The position numbers and the translations under genes are program-made. Below are positions 62,730 through 64,000 of a DNA stretch of 64,000 bases, piece by piece; position 1 is the stretch's first letter, and each line of letters opens with the position of its first letter. Source of the stretch: Henriciella sp. (lineage in GTDB: Bacteria > Pseudomonadota > Alphaproteobacteria > Caulobacterales > Hyphomonadaceae); contig JABSPZ010000006.1 of the NCBI GenBank assembly GCA_013213785.1, forward strand, positions 310,001-374,000, written 5' to 3'. The notes below the pieces were generated by a model. It did not search any database and had not been told where the DNA came from. It worked only from the letters and a program-made list of their open reading frames with translations.

Positions 62730-64000
62730 TTATCTGTGAAAAAGTTTGAAAAATCTACTTTTCGCGCTCTCAAGAAGTGCACTCACACCCTCAAGTTGAA
62801 TTATTCCATTCTGTGCGGGTGTAGCTTCACAAATCGCGGTCGCTGAGAGATCTTTATTTTCAATATCGACATTTGATTTGACCGTCGCTTGTTTTACTAC
62901 ATCCACGGGCCGAGGCTTAAGCTCAATCGGCCGCAGCTGCCCTTGATGCAGCGCAAAAACCTTATCCGCTGCTGCCAAAGTTTCAGGTCGATGCGCCGCG
63001 ATGATGCGGGTTATGGATAGTTTCTTTAGCTGAGCATTGATATGGCGCTCCGTATTCACATCGAGCGCGCTTGTCCCCTCATCCATCACAAGCAATCGAG
63101 GCTTTCGATAGAGCGCCCGCGCCAGCATCACCCGTTGTTGTTGCCCACCAGAGAGCGTGGTTCCCATATCGCCAACGAGGGATCGATATCCCATAGGCAT
63201 CGCTTCAATATCATCATGGATTGCGGCGATCCGTGCAACCTCCCGAATACGGTCTCGGTCGGGTTTCTCGTCGAAAAGGCTAATGTTCTCCTCGATAGAT
63301 CCACCGAGCAGCGTGTCGTCCTGCATGACGACACCCATCTGCTGACGCAAGCTCGATATCCCCCATTTGCTGGCTTCAAGGCCGTCATAGAGGATCTTTC
63401 CGTGTGATGGCTCGTAGAGCCCCAGGATCAATCGAAGCAATGTTGATTTTCCTTCGCCCGATGGGGCTGCCAGCGCTACGAATTCACCGGGCTCAACTTC
63501 AAGGTTGGCCCCTTTCAGGATGTCTGTTTCAAACTTGGCGTATCTAAAGTGCAAGTTTTGAAGTGTGATCCGGCCTTCAAGCTCTCGATTGGAAGGCGGC
63601 GCTTGCAGGCCTGCTTCCTTCTTATGGAGCGCGATATCGGACACGCGCTCTAGGTGCACATCAAGCAGCTTGAAATTCACATAGGTTTCAAGCAGCGCCA
63701 TGAGCTTTTGTTCGAATTGTCCTTTGTAAGCGATAAAGGCTGTGATCATCCCGATGGTCATCGCGCCGCCGATCGCGTTACTTGCGGCCAGATATATAAC
63801 CAGGATGTTAGACAGCCCCATCAAGGTTTGGCTCACCGCGCCATATCCAATGTTGACATTGCCCATGCGGATTTGCGCATTCAGTGTATCAGCCGCGAGA
63901 TTGCGCCAGAGGCCTTCGCGCTCATTCTCTATGCCTGCCACTTTAACGGTCTGCATAGCGCGCAAGGTCTCGAGGAACTTGGTGTTCTCTTTGGCGTCGG
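62730..64000 (-). CDS. CvaB-like peptide exporter ABC transporter (N-terminus outside window)
   Basis: The frame is open to the window edge, so the start and the expected N-terminal C39 peptidase are not visible. Seen are the end of the membrane domain (from AKENTKFLETLRAMQTVK), then the nucleotide-binding domain: Walker A APSGEGKST, signature LSGGQQQRVMLARAL, Walker B RLLVMDEGTSALD and His switch AAHRPE. A ~75-residue C-terminal tail follows. The FLETLRxxQT segment is typical of colicin V-type exporters. It should cut the GG leaders and export the precursors with the HlyD adaptor. Confidence 0.88.
   Translation of the reverse strand, partial: DAKENTKFLETLRAMQTVKVAGIENEREGLWRNLAADTLNAQIRMGNVNIGYGAVSQTLMGLSNILVIYLAASNAIGGAMTIGMITAFIAYKGQFEQKLMALLETYVNFKLLDVHLERVSDIALHKKEAGLQAPPSNRELEGRITLQNLHFRYAKFETDILKGANLEVEPGEFVALAAPSGEGKSTLLRLILGLYEPSHGKILYDGLEASKWGISSLRQQMGVVMQDDTLLGGSIEENISLFDEKPDRDRIREVARIAAIHDDIEAMPMGYRSLVGDMGTTLSGGQQQRVMLARALYRKPRLLVMDEGTSALDVNTERHINAQLKKLSITRIIAAHRPETLAAADKVFALHQGQLRPIELKPRPVDVVKQATVKSNVDIENKDLSATAICEATPAQNGIIQLEGVSALLESAKSRFFKLFHR

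Noticed and set aside
1-64000. tRNA or rRNA genes and CRISPR arrays
   Set aside because: I found no cloverleaf with conserved TTCGA loops, no rRNA blocks and no regularly spaced repeats.

Overview
The window reads as chromosomal DNA of a marine alphaproteobacterium, most likely of the Hyphomonadales/Hyphomonadaceae type. I infer this from gene content and order: addA next to trxA, the block trpF-trpB-cutA-trpA-accD-folC, a ChrR-type anti-sigma, DUF2794, an IscU-like protein followed by yidD and thrS, PPK2, and IalB-like and ExoD proteins. Almost all of it is ordinary, densely packed core genome. The last ~6.5 kb is an accessory island.

Layout. 1-2.4 kb: end of addA, then trxA. 2.4-5.1 kb: a LysR regulator divergent from a DUF1330 lipoprotein, then an SDR. 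5.1-10.4 kb (minus): trpF-trpB-cutA-trpA-accD-folC, with several start/stop overlaps. 10.6-17.8 kb (minus): a 1688-residue DUF11/outer-membrane protein, a second DUF11 protein and an IalB-like protein. 17.9-19.7 kb: ECF sigma, ChrR-like anti-sigma and DUF2794. 20.0-24.4 kb: a four-gene ABC export system (ATPase, permease, GldG-like, DUF4340). 24.4-29.3 kb (minus): IscU-like, yidD, thrS, O-antigen ligase and a glycosyltransferase. 29.4-36.9 kb: mixed housekeeping, including cysS preceded by an unannotated cysteine-rich leader peptide. 37-43.6 kb: rpsD, a frameshifted lipoprotein, a duplicated-domain secreted protein, PPK2, a GIN-domain protein, an esterase, DUF3137 and rpmE. 43.8-45.2 kb: a tandem triplet of an unrecognised secreted family, one copy carrying an in-frame TGA. 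45.2-57.3 kb: DUF2270, queF, a Na+/Ca2+ exchanger, a one-repeat voltage-gated channel with an unusual filter, fasciclin, TerB-DnaJ, MscS, NUDIX, patatin, rsmD, tadA and a TetR with its palindromic operator.

Accessory island (57.3 kb to the right edge). A mobilization module (small ORF, mobC, relaxase, small ORF) is followed by a strongly self-complementary ~140-bp element and then a double-glycine-leader peptide export locus. On the plus strand are a 77-aa precursor and a HlyD/CvaA-type adaptor. On the minus strand are a CvaB-like ABC transporter (cut by the window edge), a 149-aa precursor, a previously uncalled 52-aa two-helix membrane protein starting 4 nt after it, and a small secreted protein. 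Both precursors have the same start-site context and, upstream of it, a hairpin with an identical GTGAAG loop on different stems. This suggests a shared RNA regulatory element. It is the best candidate here for an undescribed system: a microcin-like peptide system carried beside mobilization genes.

Other points for follow-up are the cysS leader peptide, a ChrR homologue and an AccD that have lost their usual zinc ligands, a BacNav-like channel with a TMDGW filter, a relaxase with no tyrosine before its HUH motif, and the three-copy secreted family. All assignments come from reading the sequence; no database search or folding program was run.
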